64,000 nucleotides of DNA from Halapricum salinum. Its GTDB lineage: Archaea; Halobacteriota; Halobacteria; Halobacteriales; Haloarculaceae. Positions 46,865 through 57,100 of this stretch are shown here, piece after piece. The stretch covers positions 736,887 to 800,886 of the forward strand of contig NZ_CP031310.1 of the NCBI RefSeq assembly GCF_004799665.1, written 5' to 3'. Position numbers and translations under genes: made by a program. Within the stretch, counting starts at the first letter, position 1, and every line of letters starts with the position of its first letter. The notes under the pieces are model-generated. The model was not told where the DNA came from, searched no databases, and saw only the letters and a program-made list of their open reading frames with translations.

Positions 46865-48967
46865 TCAGTCTTCGAGCGCTTCCTCGAAGTGAGCGGTCGT
46901 GATCGAAATCTCGTCGGCGTACTCGTTTGCTTTCTCGGGATCGTGTGCCAGTACGATGTCGTCGATGGCGGCCATGGCAGCCTCCCGGACGAGCGCCTCG
47001 ATCTCCGCGCCGGAGTAGCCCTCTGTCTGTGCAACGAGGGCGTCCAGATCGACGTCCTCGGCCAGCGGCTTGCGATCGGTGTGAACGTCGAAGATCTTCC
47101 GGCGCCCGGCGGCGTCCGGCAGCGGGACCTCGACGTGTTCTTCCAGCCGACCCGGGCGGAGCAGCGCGTCGTCGAGTACGGCCTTGCGGTTCGTGGCGGC
47201 GACGACCACGACGTTTGGGTTGTCGACGACGCCGTCAAGCTCGGTCAGCAGCTGGGAGACGACCCGCTCAGTCACCTCGTGGGTCTCGCCACGCTTGCCC
47301 GCGACAGCGTCGATCTCGTCCAGGAAAATGATCGTCGGCGCGGTCTGGCGCGCCAGTTCGAACACTTCTCGGACTGACTCCTCGGACTCGCCGACGTAGC
47401 GATCGAGCAGTTCGGGCCCGTTGACGTGGACGAAGTTGACGCCGCTCTCGCCCGCGAGTGCCCGCGCGAGGAGGGTCTTTCCCGTGCCGGGCGGGCCATA
47501 GAGCAGGACGCCACTGGGCGGATCCGTGTCGGCGGCCTCGAACAGCGGCCCGTACAGCAGCGGCCACTCGACGGCACGTTCGAGGGTGTCTTTCGCGTCG
47601 TCGAGTCCGCCGACGTCCTCGAAGTCGACGGTCGGTGACTCGGCGACGTACTCCCGCATCGCGGAGGGCTCGACCGCGGCCATCGCCGTCTCGAAGTCCG
47701 CCCGCGAGACCGTCGGCTTCTCGCTGTCGCGTCGCAGCGCCGCCATCGCCGCCTCGGTCACCAGCGACGCGACGTCCGCGCCGACGAATCCATGTGTGCG
47801 TTCGGCCAGCCGATCGAGGTCGACGTCGTCGGCCAGGGGCATCCCGCGCGTGTGGACGTCGAGGATCTCACGACGGCCCGTAACGTCGGGGACGCCGATC
47901 TCGATCTCGCGATCGAAGCGACCGCCCCGGCGGAGTGCGGGATCGACCGCGTCGACGCGGTTGGTCGCGCCCATCACGACGACGCGGCCGCGATCTTCGA
48001 GGCCGTCCATCAGCGTCAGCAACTGGGCGACGACGCGGTTCTCCATGTCGCTGTCCTCGTCGCGCCGTCCCGCGATGGAGTCGACTTCGTCGATGAACAG
48101 GATGGACGGCGCGTTCTCTGCCGCCCGGTCGAACGCCTCACGGAGTTGCTCCTCGCTCTCGCCCTTGTATTTGGAGACGATCTCCGGCCCGGAGATGACG
48201 TCGAAGTAGGCGTCGACCTCGTTGGCGACCGCCCGCGCGATCAACGTCTTGCCCGTGCCGGGCGGGCCGTACAGGAGAACGCCGCTGGGCGGTGCTATCG
48301 AGAGCCGCCGGAAGACGTCGGGATTCGACAGCGGGAGTTCGACCATCTCTCGGACTTTTTCGAGTTCGTCGTCCAACCCGCCGATGTCCTCGTAGGTCGT
48401 CCCGCCGGGTTCTTGCTCGCTCTCATCACTATCGCTCGCGGCGCTGTCGTCACCCTCGTCGCGCTGTCGGACGGCCTCCTCGGGCGGGACGACGTCGACG
48501 TCGGTCCCGGGATCGACTCGGACAGACCCGCCGGGCGTCGTCTCCAGCACGCGGAACCCGCCGACGCCGTCGACGTGGAACTGTTCGTTCCGCCTGAGCG
48601 GGCGGTCGAGCAGCCCCTCTTTGACCAGCGGGCCGGCCGCCGTCGGCTCCATCTCACCCAGGTCCTCGGTCGGCGTGACGGTGATCGACTCGGCGTCAGT
48701 GACCGTCGCCGGACGGACCCTGACGGTGTCACCGATCGTCACCCCGGCGTTGGCTCGGGTGTCGGCGTCGATCCGGACGACGTCCTCGTCGCCGTCGTCC
48801 GGCCAGACCTTCGCCACCGTCGTCGAGTCCCCTTGGATGATCACCGAATCGCCGCTGAGGACCCCGAGCCGACTCCGTACTGGCTCGGGCAATCGTGCGA
48901 TCCCGCGGCCTGCATCGCGCTTGCGCGCACCCGCGACCGTCAGCTCCACCCCGTTGCCGCCTGTCAT
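46865..48967 (-). CDS. CDC48/VAT-type AAA+ ATPase
   Basis: The 700-residue product has a double-psi-barrel N-domain (about 1-175, [29 protein letters not shown]) and two tandem AAA modules (about 200-420 and 470-690). Each module has Walker [10 protein letters not shown], Walker B ([28 protein letters not shown]) and a sensor ATNR. It would unfold or remodel ubiquitin-like or other tagged proteins with energy from ATP. The N-domain and linker are slightly shorter than in VAT. I chose the ATG at 48967 because it starts the barrel normally and longer forms are non-acidic. Confidence 0.94.
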   Translation of the reverse strand: MTGGNGVELTVAGARKRDAGRGIARLPEPVRSRLGVLSGDSVIIQGDSTTVAKVWPDDGDEDVVRIDADTRANAGVTIGDTVRVRPATVTDAESITVTPTEDLGEMEPTAAGPLVKEGLLDRPLRRNEQFHVDGVGGFRVLETTPGGSVRVDPGTDVDVVPPEEAVRQRDEGDDSAASDSDESEQEPGGTTYEDIGGLDDELEKVREMVELPLSNPDVFRRLSIAPPSGVLLYGPPGTGKTLIARAVANEVDAYFDVISGPEIVSKYKGESEEQLREAFDRAAENAPSILFIDEVDSIAGRRDEDSDMENRVVAQLLTLMDGLEDRGRVVVMGATNRVDAVDPALRRGGRFDREIEIGVPDVTGRREILDVHTRGMPLADDVDLDRLAERTHGFVGADVASLVTEAAMAALRRDSEKPTVSRADFETAMAAVEPSAMREYVAESPTVDFEDVGGLDDAKDTLERAVEWPLLYGPLFEAADTDPPSGVLLYGPPGTGKTLLARALAGESGVNFVHVNGPELLDRYVGESEESVREVFELARQTAPTIIFLDEIDAVAGKRGETHEVTERVVSQLLTELDGVVDNPNVVVVAATNRKAVLDDALLRPGRLEEHVEVPLPDAAGRRKIFDVHTDRKPLAEDVDLDALVAQTEGYSGAEIEALVREAAMAAIDDIVLAHDPEKANEYADEISITTAHFEEALED

Positions 48968-49045
48968 GTGGGGGCGTTCGGGACCGACTCCCTTGAGGGT
49001 TTCAGTGGGGCAACGAATATACGGTACCACGACCCACACTCGTGT

Positions 49046-49180
49046 ATGGTCGCCACAACCGAACGCGACGACATGACGTGGTACCAGTGTGAGGAGTGTG
49101 GGCTGATGTTCGACGACCAGTCCGAAGCCGAACAACACGAGACGAACTGCGATTCGGAAGACCCCTCCTACATCCAGTGA
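49046..49180 (+). CDS. Zinc-finger miniprotein
   Basis: The 44-residue product (MVATTERDDMTWYQCEECGLMFDDQSEAEQHETNCDSEDPSYIQ) has a C-x2-C ... H-x4-C zinc finger. It is short and acidic, a common haloarchaeal type with no known target. It would be lost in most automatic searches because of length. It is divergent from the CDC48 gene. Confidence 0.75.
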   Translation: MVATTERDDMTWYQCEECGLMFDDQSEAEQHETNCDSEDPSYIQ

Positions 49181-49195
49181 GCGGCCGGAGACCGC

Positions 49196-50116
49196 TCACA
49201 CGACGAGAAAGGTCGGCAGATACAACAGGAGACAGACGACGGCAGCCCGCCGGTCGATCCCGCGCCGCCAGTAGAACAACCCGAGGACCGCAATCGAGAC
49301 GCCGACCATGTACAGAAGCGATGGTCCCATCGCTGCGGGGTCATCGACCACGACATCGAAGAAGACCGCGCCGACACCGAGTGAGAACACCGGATCGGTG
49401 ATGTTGCTGCCGAGGAGCGATCCGACGGAGATTCCACCTCGACCCTCGTAGGCCGCGATCCCGGCGACGACGACCTCGGGCACGGTCGTCCCGAGTCCGG
49501 TCAGTAGACCGATCAAGTACTCCGGTACGCCGAGCAGTTGGGCGATCGCCACACCGTTGGTGACCATCACCTGCCCACCGACGACGACCAAGAAGAGGCC
49601 GCCGACGATCCAGGGGACCGACTGCAGCGGCGTGCGTGGTTCTTCCAGAACCTCCTCGGTGATCTCCTCGCCCCCCTCGTTCGTGTAGAGGATGTAGATG
49701 AACTGCGTGTACGCGAGCATCATCAGCAGGCCCTCCGAACGGACGATCTGCCCGTCTTCGAGGGTCAAGAGCATGATAATCATCGAGAGGATCATCGCCG
49801 TCCCGTAGATGGCGATGTTTCGTCGTTTGGCGACGATCGGCGCAATGAAGGCGACGACGGCGATCGCCAGCGTGATCTGAGCAGTCTCAGAGCCGACGAT
49901 GTTCCCGACGACGAGGTCGCCAGCCCCGTAGTAGGAGGCGTAGATCGACGTCACCATCTCCGGGACCGACGTCCCGATCGAAACGACGGTGACACCGATG
50001 AAAAACGGCGAGACGCCGTAGTAGAGCGCGAGATCGCCAGCCGCGTCGACGGCTCTATCAGCCCCGAACACGAGCGTCGCCAGTCCGACGCCGAATACCA
50101 CCACCTCCGCGAGCAT
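49196..50116 (-). CDS. Sodium/calcium exchanger family membrane protein
   Basis: The 306-residue protein has about ten helices arranged as two inverted halves. Each half holds an alpha repeat: GVSPFFIGVTVVSIGTSVPEMVTSIYASYYGAGDLVVGNIVGSE, and GVPEYLIGLLTGLGTTVPEVVVAGIAAYEGRGGISVGSLLGSNITD. The acidic residues in TSVPE and TTVPE are the ion ligands of CaCA-type exchangers. It would move Ca2+ against Na+ or H+. The first bases upstream of its start hold the tandem repeat at 50152-50497. Confidence 0.91.
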   Translation of the reverse strand: MLAEVVVFGVGLATLVFGADRAVDAAGDLALYYGVSPFFIGVTVVSIGTSVPEMVTSIYASYYGAGDLVVGNIVGSETAQITLAIAVVAFIAPIVAKRRNIAIYGTAMILSMIIMLLTLEDGQIVRSEGLLMMLAYTQFIYILYTNEGGEEITEEVLEEPRTPLQSVPWIVGGLFLVVVGGQVMVTNGVAIAQLLGVPEYLIGLLTGLGTTVPEVVVAGIAAYEGRGGISVGSLLGSNITDPVFSLGVGAVFFDVVVDDPAAMGPSLLYMVGVSIAVLGLFYWRRGIDRRAAVVCLLLYLPTFLVV

Positions 50117-50151
50117 TCACGCCCGACTACTCCTGACAGCTATTTATCCAT

Positions 50152-50497
50152 TCGCCCCATCTCGTCCTCCTGCAACCACCTTTTTCCGCTCCCCCCGTCG
50201 GTCGGTCGCGCAAAAAGCTGGACCAAAAACCGCTACTCCGCTACTATCTCCCGCCCCATCTCCCCCATCTCGTCCTCCTGCAACCACCTTTTTCCGCTCC
50301 CTCTCGCCGGTCGGTCGCGCAAAAAGCTGGACCAAAAACCGCTACTCCGCTACTATCTCCCGCCCCATCTCTCCCATCTCGTCCTCCTGCAACCACCTTT
50401 TTCCGCTCCCTCTCGCCGGTCGGTCGCGCAAAAAGCTGGACCAAAAACCGCTACTCCGCTACTATCTCCCGCCCCATCTCTCCCATCTCGTCCTCTT
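50152..50497 (-). repeat. 109-bp tandem repeat, about three copies
   Basis: A 109-base unit recurs almost identically; its GACCAAAAAC marker lies at 50221, 50330 and 50439. The unit comprises the coding end of the DUF5796 gene (EDEMGEMGREIVAE and stop) plus its 3' trailer with two T5 runs. It probably arose by slippage between GAGGACGAGATGGG direct repeats that flank each unit. Because the gene is on the minus strand, the extra copies lie downstream of it and repeat its terminator. The third copy merges with the real gene end. Confidence 0.85.
50427..50448 (-). terminator. Probable T-rich terminator of the DUF5796 gene
   Basis: Read on the minus strand, just after the stop at 50451, two T5 runs (GGTTTTTGG and GCTTTTTGC) lie 14 bases apart, typical of archaeal termination. 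The repeat at 50152-50497 copies this element. Confidence 0.45.
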
Positions 50498-50876
50498 CGA
50501 AGACGAACACCCGCCCCTCGACAGCGTCGAAGTCGACCTCAATCTCGTAGCGGAAGCCCGTTCGGTGGACTCGAACACCGGGATAGAGACTCGTCGTCTC
50601 GCCCTTTTCGAGAAGGACCCGGCCGACGCCGCTGGATTCGAGGATGTCGCCGTCGGTCTTGCGCTCGTCGACGTACGTGAGGATTCCCTCGGTGCCGCTC
50701 TCGTCGGTGACGAGGGCGTGGACGTCCTTGCCGGGGCTCGTCGTCAGCGGCGTCTCGGCCGTGGCCGGCACGCCATGGTAGAACACCGTCCGGCCGTCGA
50801 GGTACTCGACGGCGATGCCGTCCTCGGTCAGTTCGACGGGCAGCGTCGAGGGTGCGACTTCGCTCGGGCGACTCAT
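50451..50876 (-). CDS. DUF5796-type haloarchaeal protein
   Basis: The 141-residue product is beta-rich (LPVELTEDGIAVEYLDGRTVFYHGVPATAETPLTTSPGKDVHALVTDESGTEGILTYVDERKTDGDILESSGVGRVLLEKGE). It ends in an acidic EEDEMGEMGREIVAE tail, the part copied in the downstream tandem repeat. I recognise it as DUF5796; the role is unknown. The ATG at 50876 follows a sequence with a small Shine-Dalgarno (GGGGTATG). Confidence 0.82.
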   Translation of the reverse strand: MSRPSEVAPSTLPVELTEDGIAVEYLDGRTVFYHGVPATAETPLTTSPGKDVHALVTDESGTEGILTYVDERKTDGDILESSGVGRVLLEKGETTSLYPGVRVHRTGFRYEIEVDFDAVEGRVFVFEEDEMGEMGREIVAE

Positions 50877-51060
50877 ACCCCGGCGTTCGTGGCGGCAGTG
50901 CAAAAGAACCGCGTTCGAGTGCGCACGTACCGACCGAATTTTTCCCAATCAGATCGGCTGATAGAAGTGTCGAAGATACTGAAAGCGAAGAAAACCGAAA
51001 ATACTTTGTGATAAACAATGTCGAATAAGGTAGAGACACGGTCAGGTTCGATACGAGGGG

Positions 51061-51177
51061 GCGTGTGTGACTTTCTCACACGCAGAGGCTTGAGATCGTG
51101 CCGATCGTGCTGAGAGTCCGCCCGCGACTACGGGCAGACGTGGACGGACCGATCGAGGTGGCGAGAAGAGCGCCACC
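51061..51177 (+). other. Hairpin-rich 5' leader of the giant surface protein gene
   Basis: Three stems are visible: GCGTGTG (51061-51067) with CACACGC (51077-51083), GCCCG (51120-51124) with CGGGC (51131-51135), and GGTGGCG (51157-51163) with CGCCACC (51171-51177). The last one closes on the base before the ATG at 51178. Haloarchaeal surface-layer genes often have leaders, but a hairpin directly abutting the start codon is unusual and could sequester the ribosome site. The remaining 180 bases upstream (50877-51060) hold an AT-rich promoter region and no gene. Confidence 0.5.
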
Positions 51178-54100
51178 ATGGATCACCAGAAGACGATGAC
51201 ACGAACAATCGCCAACTCAAGGGGGCACCGAACGGTAAGTATTCGAGCAGTCTGTGTAGCACTACTGGCTGTCATGGGAGTCGTCGCACTCGGAGCGACG
51301 GCACCGGCAGGAGCGGGCGCTGACGGACCGACGTCGCTCGCTGGCGGCGCTACGAGTGGGTCGACCGTCAGCGGGACGGTAACGTCGGCGGCCCAGGACG
51401 GCGGGCTCTCCGGGCAGGCCAGCGTCGTCCTCAAACAGGGCGGGACGGTCGTAGACAGTACGTACACCAACAGTTCCGACGAGTACGCGTTCAACGGCGT
51501 CGCCGACGGGAGTTACACCGTCGTCGTGCGCGCAGACCAGCACCAGACGAGTCGGACGTCGATCTCGGTTGCTGGCGGCGACGTGACTGAAGACGTCACG
51601 CTCGACGCACGCGTGCTGAACACCGACTCGGGCAACAGCTACGTCAGCATCAACAACGCCGTCCAGAACGCGAGTTCCGGCGCGACGATCACAGTCGCGC
51701 CCGGGACGTACTCCGAGAACGTCGACATCGGAACCTCGGGGATTACACTCGAAGCGACCGGCAACGCTTCGGAGACGATCATCGACGCATCCAGCGGAGA
51801 TGACTCGCTGCTAGTGACGGGTCAGAACGTCGTCGTCGAGGGCTTCACCTTCCGCAACGGCGGTGCAGCGTCGTCGGTGGCACTCGTCAATGACGGGATC
51901 ACGCTCCGTGACAGCGTCATCGACGGGAATAATGTCATCGGAAACGGCATCTACACGAACGGCCAGATTACCGTCGAGAACGTCAATATCACCGAGGCCA
52001 ATAACTACGGCATATTCGCAGACAGCGGATCTACCGGCACTGAAGTCGAACGGTCCGAACTCGTCCGAAACGGTGTCGGTGTGATCGTCAAAGATGCGAT
52101 CACTCTTCGAAACAACACGATAGACAATTCCGACGGCGGGGCGGGCGCGGGTCACGGTGTCTGGCTCACGTCCGGCTCAGACGGCACCGTCGTCGTCGAC
52201 AACGAGATCAGTAACAACGACGGCGGGACTGCCCTGCAGGTGAACCAGCAGGGCGGCGGAGCTGTCACCGTTACCAACAGTGTCGTCAACAACAACAATA
52301 TCTTCGACAACGCGTATGGTTCCTACGTCAATTCTAACGGCAACCAGCTCGACGCCCGCTACAACTGGTGGGGAGCCAGCGACGGGCCAGGCAATCAAGG
52401 ACCTGGGTCCGGTCAAGGACTCAACGGTGCTATCGACTTCGACCCGTTCCGTACCTCGGCCAACCCAGGAACGCCAGTCATCCAGGGAAGCGTCGACTCA
52501 GGTGCGGAGGACTTCACGGCCGGCAACGGCGAGGTGACGATTCAGCTCTACGCGGGTGGGTCGCTCGTCGACTCGACGACCAACGACGCCAGCGGGACCT
52601 ACTCGTTCCGGAACGTCTCCGACGGGAGCTACACCGTCGTCGCCTCGGCACCCAACCACGTCAGTGCCAGCGCGTCGATGTCGGTTGAGGGCAGCGACGT
52701 CTCCCAGGATCTTACACTGGAGGGGATCGCTCAGAACGAGCGCAGCGGTCAGTCGTTCGTCTCACCCGCCAGCGCCATCGACTCGGGCAGCTACGACGTC
52801 CAGGCCGGCGACACGATCACGATCTATCCCGGCACCTACCAGACGTCGCTCGACTTCAACAGCATCACGACGGCGAGCGACCTGACGCTCACCTCGGCCA
52901 GCGCGGCCTCCGAGACGGTGATCGTCGGGCAGGGCGGGACGCCGACGATAAACTCCGGCAGCGCCTCCGACGGCCTGACGATCGACGGGCTGACGCTGAG
53001 GTCCAGTGGGTCACCGGTGGCGATCATCAACACGTTCAGCATGAACACCGTCGAGGTGCGCAACAGCATCATCCAGGCCAGCTCGGGCGTTTCGGGCATC
53101 TCCGCGAACGAGCAGCTCACCGCTGTGGACAACGAGATCCACAACGGCGACAAGACTGCTACCGGGATCGAACTCCGTGACGACGGTGGGACCGGAAGTA
53201 TGATCTCCGAGAACGAGATCACCGGCTTCACCAACGGAATCGAAGCCACCGACTCCGACGGGCTGACGATCACCTACAACCAGATCCGGAACAACGGTGA
53301 CGGCGGCGGCAACGGGATCGGAATCCTCGTGGGCGACGGGACTATCGACGGCTCGACGATCACCGTCAACTGGAACAACGTCGTCGGCAACAACTACGGG
53401 CTGTACGCGGGCACCACTACTGGGACAGTCGACGCCGAACTGAACTGGTGGGGCGACGCGGGCGGTCCCAGTGCAGGTGAGGGTGCCGGTGGTCAGATCG
53501 ACATCGAGCCGTGGCTGACCGGTCCGGCACCCGACGGCCCGCCGACGCCGGCACAGCTCAGCCTCACGACGGCCGATCCGGTGCCGAGCGAGACCGGACA
53601 GGCAGGCACGTACGCGATCAATTTCACCTTCGGTCAGGTCGGCAACCCCGCGGGCGAGTACGTCTCGGTCGACTTCGGCTCGGCGACGGCCGATCTCTCG
53701 GGCGTGACGACCGGTGACGTCTCGATCGAGGGGCCAAGCGGCAGCCGGACCGTCGAGGCTGTCCTGACGCCCGATGGCCAGACGCTCGTGCTCGACCTCG
53801 CCGCGGGCGACGTCATCGACGACCCCGCGAGCGGCGACCAGTTCGACGTCACCGTGGGCAACGTCGGGAACGCCGACGACGGCACGCAGACGTTGACGCT
53901 GGGACTCCACGACGATAGCGGCGGTTCGCCCGCCGCGGCCTTCGTCACACAGTCCGGCGCCTACAGCGTGCAGGACACGACCGCACCGACCGCCGACGCG
54001 GGAAGCGACTTCACCGTCGACGAGGACACCTCGTTCACCTTCGACGGCTCGGCCTCGTCCGACAACGGTGACAGTCTCACCTACGAGTGGGATACCGACG

Positions 54101-57100
54101 ACGACGGTACCTACGAAGTCACCGGTGAGACTGGCTCCGCGACCTATGCCGATCCCGGCTCCTACGCCGTCACGCTGCGGGTGACCGACAGCGGTGGCAA
54201 CACCGCGACCGACGTGGTGAACGTCACCGTCAACGACGTAACGCCGCCGAACGCGGACGCGAGCAACAGCCAGACGTCCGGTGACGAGGACACCTCGTTC
54301 ACCTTCGACGGGACGGCCTCGACCGACAACGTCGGCATCGACACCTACGAGTGGGACTTCGACGGAGACGGCACCGTGGAGACGACCGGCGCTACGCCTT
54401 CGTACACCTATGCCGACCCCGGAACCTACACGGTGACGTTGACTGCGACCGACGCCGCCGGTAACTCGGGAACGGACACGCTGACGGTGACCGTCAACGA
54501 CGTGACGCCGCCGAACGCGGACGCTGGTACCGACTTCACCGTCGACGAGGACACCTCGTTCACCTTCGACGGGTCGGCCTCGTCGGACAACGGCAACATC
54601 GCCAGCTACGAGTGGGACACCGACGACGACGGCACCTACCAGCTGACGGGTGCGACCCCGTTGGCGAACTACGCTGACCCCGGCACCTACACCGTCACCC
54701 TGCGAGTGACTGACGGTAGTGGGAATACCGCGACCGACACCCTGACCGTCACAGTCCAGGACACGACTGCGCCGACTGCTGACGCCGGACCGGATCAGAC
54801 TGTCGACGAAGACACCTCGTTCACCTTCGACGGCTCCGGCTCGTCCGATAACGTCGCTGTGACGAGCTACGAATGGGACTTTGACGGTGACGGTACGACC
54901 GACGCCACCGGGCCGGCTCCGAGTTACACGTACGCCGACCCCGGCACCTACACCGTCACCCTGACTGCGACCGATGACGCCGGCAACACCGACACCGACA
55001 CCCTGACCGTCACGGTCCAGGACACAACTGCACCGACCGCCGACGCTGGCCCCGACCAGACCGTCGACGAAGATACCAGTGTCTCCTTCGACGGGACTGG
55101 TTCGAGTGACAACGTCGGCGTGACCACTTACGAGTGGGACTTCGACGGTGACGGCACGGCTGACGCCACCGGACCGACGCCGAGTTACACCTACGCCGAC
55201 CCCGGCATCTACACCGTCACTCTGACCGCGACCGACGACGCCGGCAACACCGACACCGACACCCTGACCGTCACTGTCAACGACGTGACCGCACCGACCG
55301 CAGAGGCCGGTCCCGACCAGGCCGTCTCACAGGACACGGCAGTGGACTTCGACGGGACCGCTTCGAGCGACAACGTCGGCGTGACGAGCTACGAGTGGGA
55401 CTTTGACGGGGACAGCACGACTGACGCCACCGGGCCGACGCCGAGTTACACCTACACGGCGGCAGGAAGCTATACAGTGACACTGACCGTCAGCGACGAC
55501 GCCGGCAACACCGACACCGACACCCTGACCGTCACTGTCAACGACGTGACCGCACCGACCGCAGAGGCCGGTCCCGACCAGGCCGTCTCACAGGACACGG
55601 CAGTGGACTTCGACGGGACCGCTTCGAGCGACAACGTCGGCGTGACGAGCTACGAGTGGGACTTTGACGGGGACAGCACGACTGACGCCACCGGGCCGAC
55701 GCCGAGTTACACCTACACGGCGGCAGGAAGCTATACAGTGACACTGACCGTCAGCGACGACGCCGGCAACACCGACACCGACACCCTGACCGTCACCGTC
55801 GGCGACACGACGCCACCGACCGCCGAGGCTGGCCCCGACCAGACCGTCGACGAGGGGTCGACCATCAACTTCGACGGCTCCAGTTCGAGCGACAACGTCG
55901 GAATCGACAGCTACGAGTGGGACCTCGATGGTGACGGCACCGTCGACGCCACCGGTACCACGTCGAGTTACACCTACGCCGATCCCGGCACCTACACCGT
56001 TTCCCTGACTGTCAGCGATGCCAACGGGAACACGGACACCGACACCCTGACCGTCACCGTTGAGGATACGATCGCCCCGTCCGCCGAGGCCGGTCCGAAC
56101 CGGACAGTCATGGAGGAAACCGCAGTGAGCTTCGATGGTTCGGGATCCACCGACAACGGCAACATCGCGAGCTACGAGTGGGACGTCGACGACGACGGGA
56201 CGGTCGAGGCGACCGGGGTGACACCCAGCTACACCTACGTCAACCCGGGAACCTACACCGTCACGCTGACGGTCACCGACGGTGGCGGTAACACCGACAC
56301 CGACACCCTGACCGTCACTGTCGATGACGTCACGGGCCCGACCGCCGAGGCCGGGCCAGACCAGACGGTCTCGGAGGACACCAGCGTGACCTTCGACGGG
56401 ACCGCTTCGAGCGACAACGTCGGGATTACGAGCTACGAGTGGGACGTCGACGGCGACGGGACCTACGAAACGACCGGCGAAACAGCGTCTCACACCTACG
56501 CCGATACTGGGACCTACACCGTCACGCTCCGTGTAACGGACGACGCGGGTAACACCGACACCGACACCCTCACTGTCTCCGTCGTCGACACGACGCCACC
56601 GACCGCCGAGGCCGGACCGGACCAGTCCGTCGAGGAGGGCACGACTGTCAACTTCGACGGCTCCAGTTCGAGCGACAACGGTGTCATCACGACGTACCGA
56701 TGGGACGTCGACGGTGACGGCACGACCGACGCCACCGGGCCAACCGCGAGGTCCACGTTCGTCGACCCCGGCACCTACACGGTGCGACTGACGGTCACCG
56801 ACAGCGGTGGCAACACCGACACCGACACCCTGACCATCACTGTCGGAGACCAGACGGCACCGACCGCCGAGGCTGGCCCCGACAGAACCGTCGAAGTCGG
56901 CTCGACCGTGAGTGTCGACGGGTCAGGGTCGTCAGACGACGTCGGGATCGACAGCTACCAGTGGAACTTCGGCGACGGATCTGCGGCGAGTGGTGTGACC
57001 GCCTCCCAGGCTTACGATCAGCCAGGCACCTACACGGTGACGCTGACAGTCACCGACGGCGCAGGGAACACCGACACCGACACCCTGACCGTCACCGTCG

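Noticed and set aside
50144-50444. Two short open frames (repeating a MVQLFARPTGERERKKV start) in the 109-bp repeat
   Set aside because: They only reflect tandem copies of a gene end and trailer.
50152-50497. CRISPR array
   Set aside because: Units are 109 bases with no spacers that vary; repeat and interval are both identical between copies.
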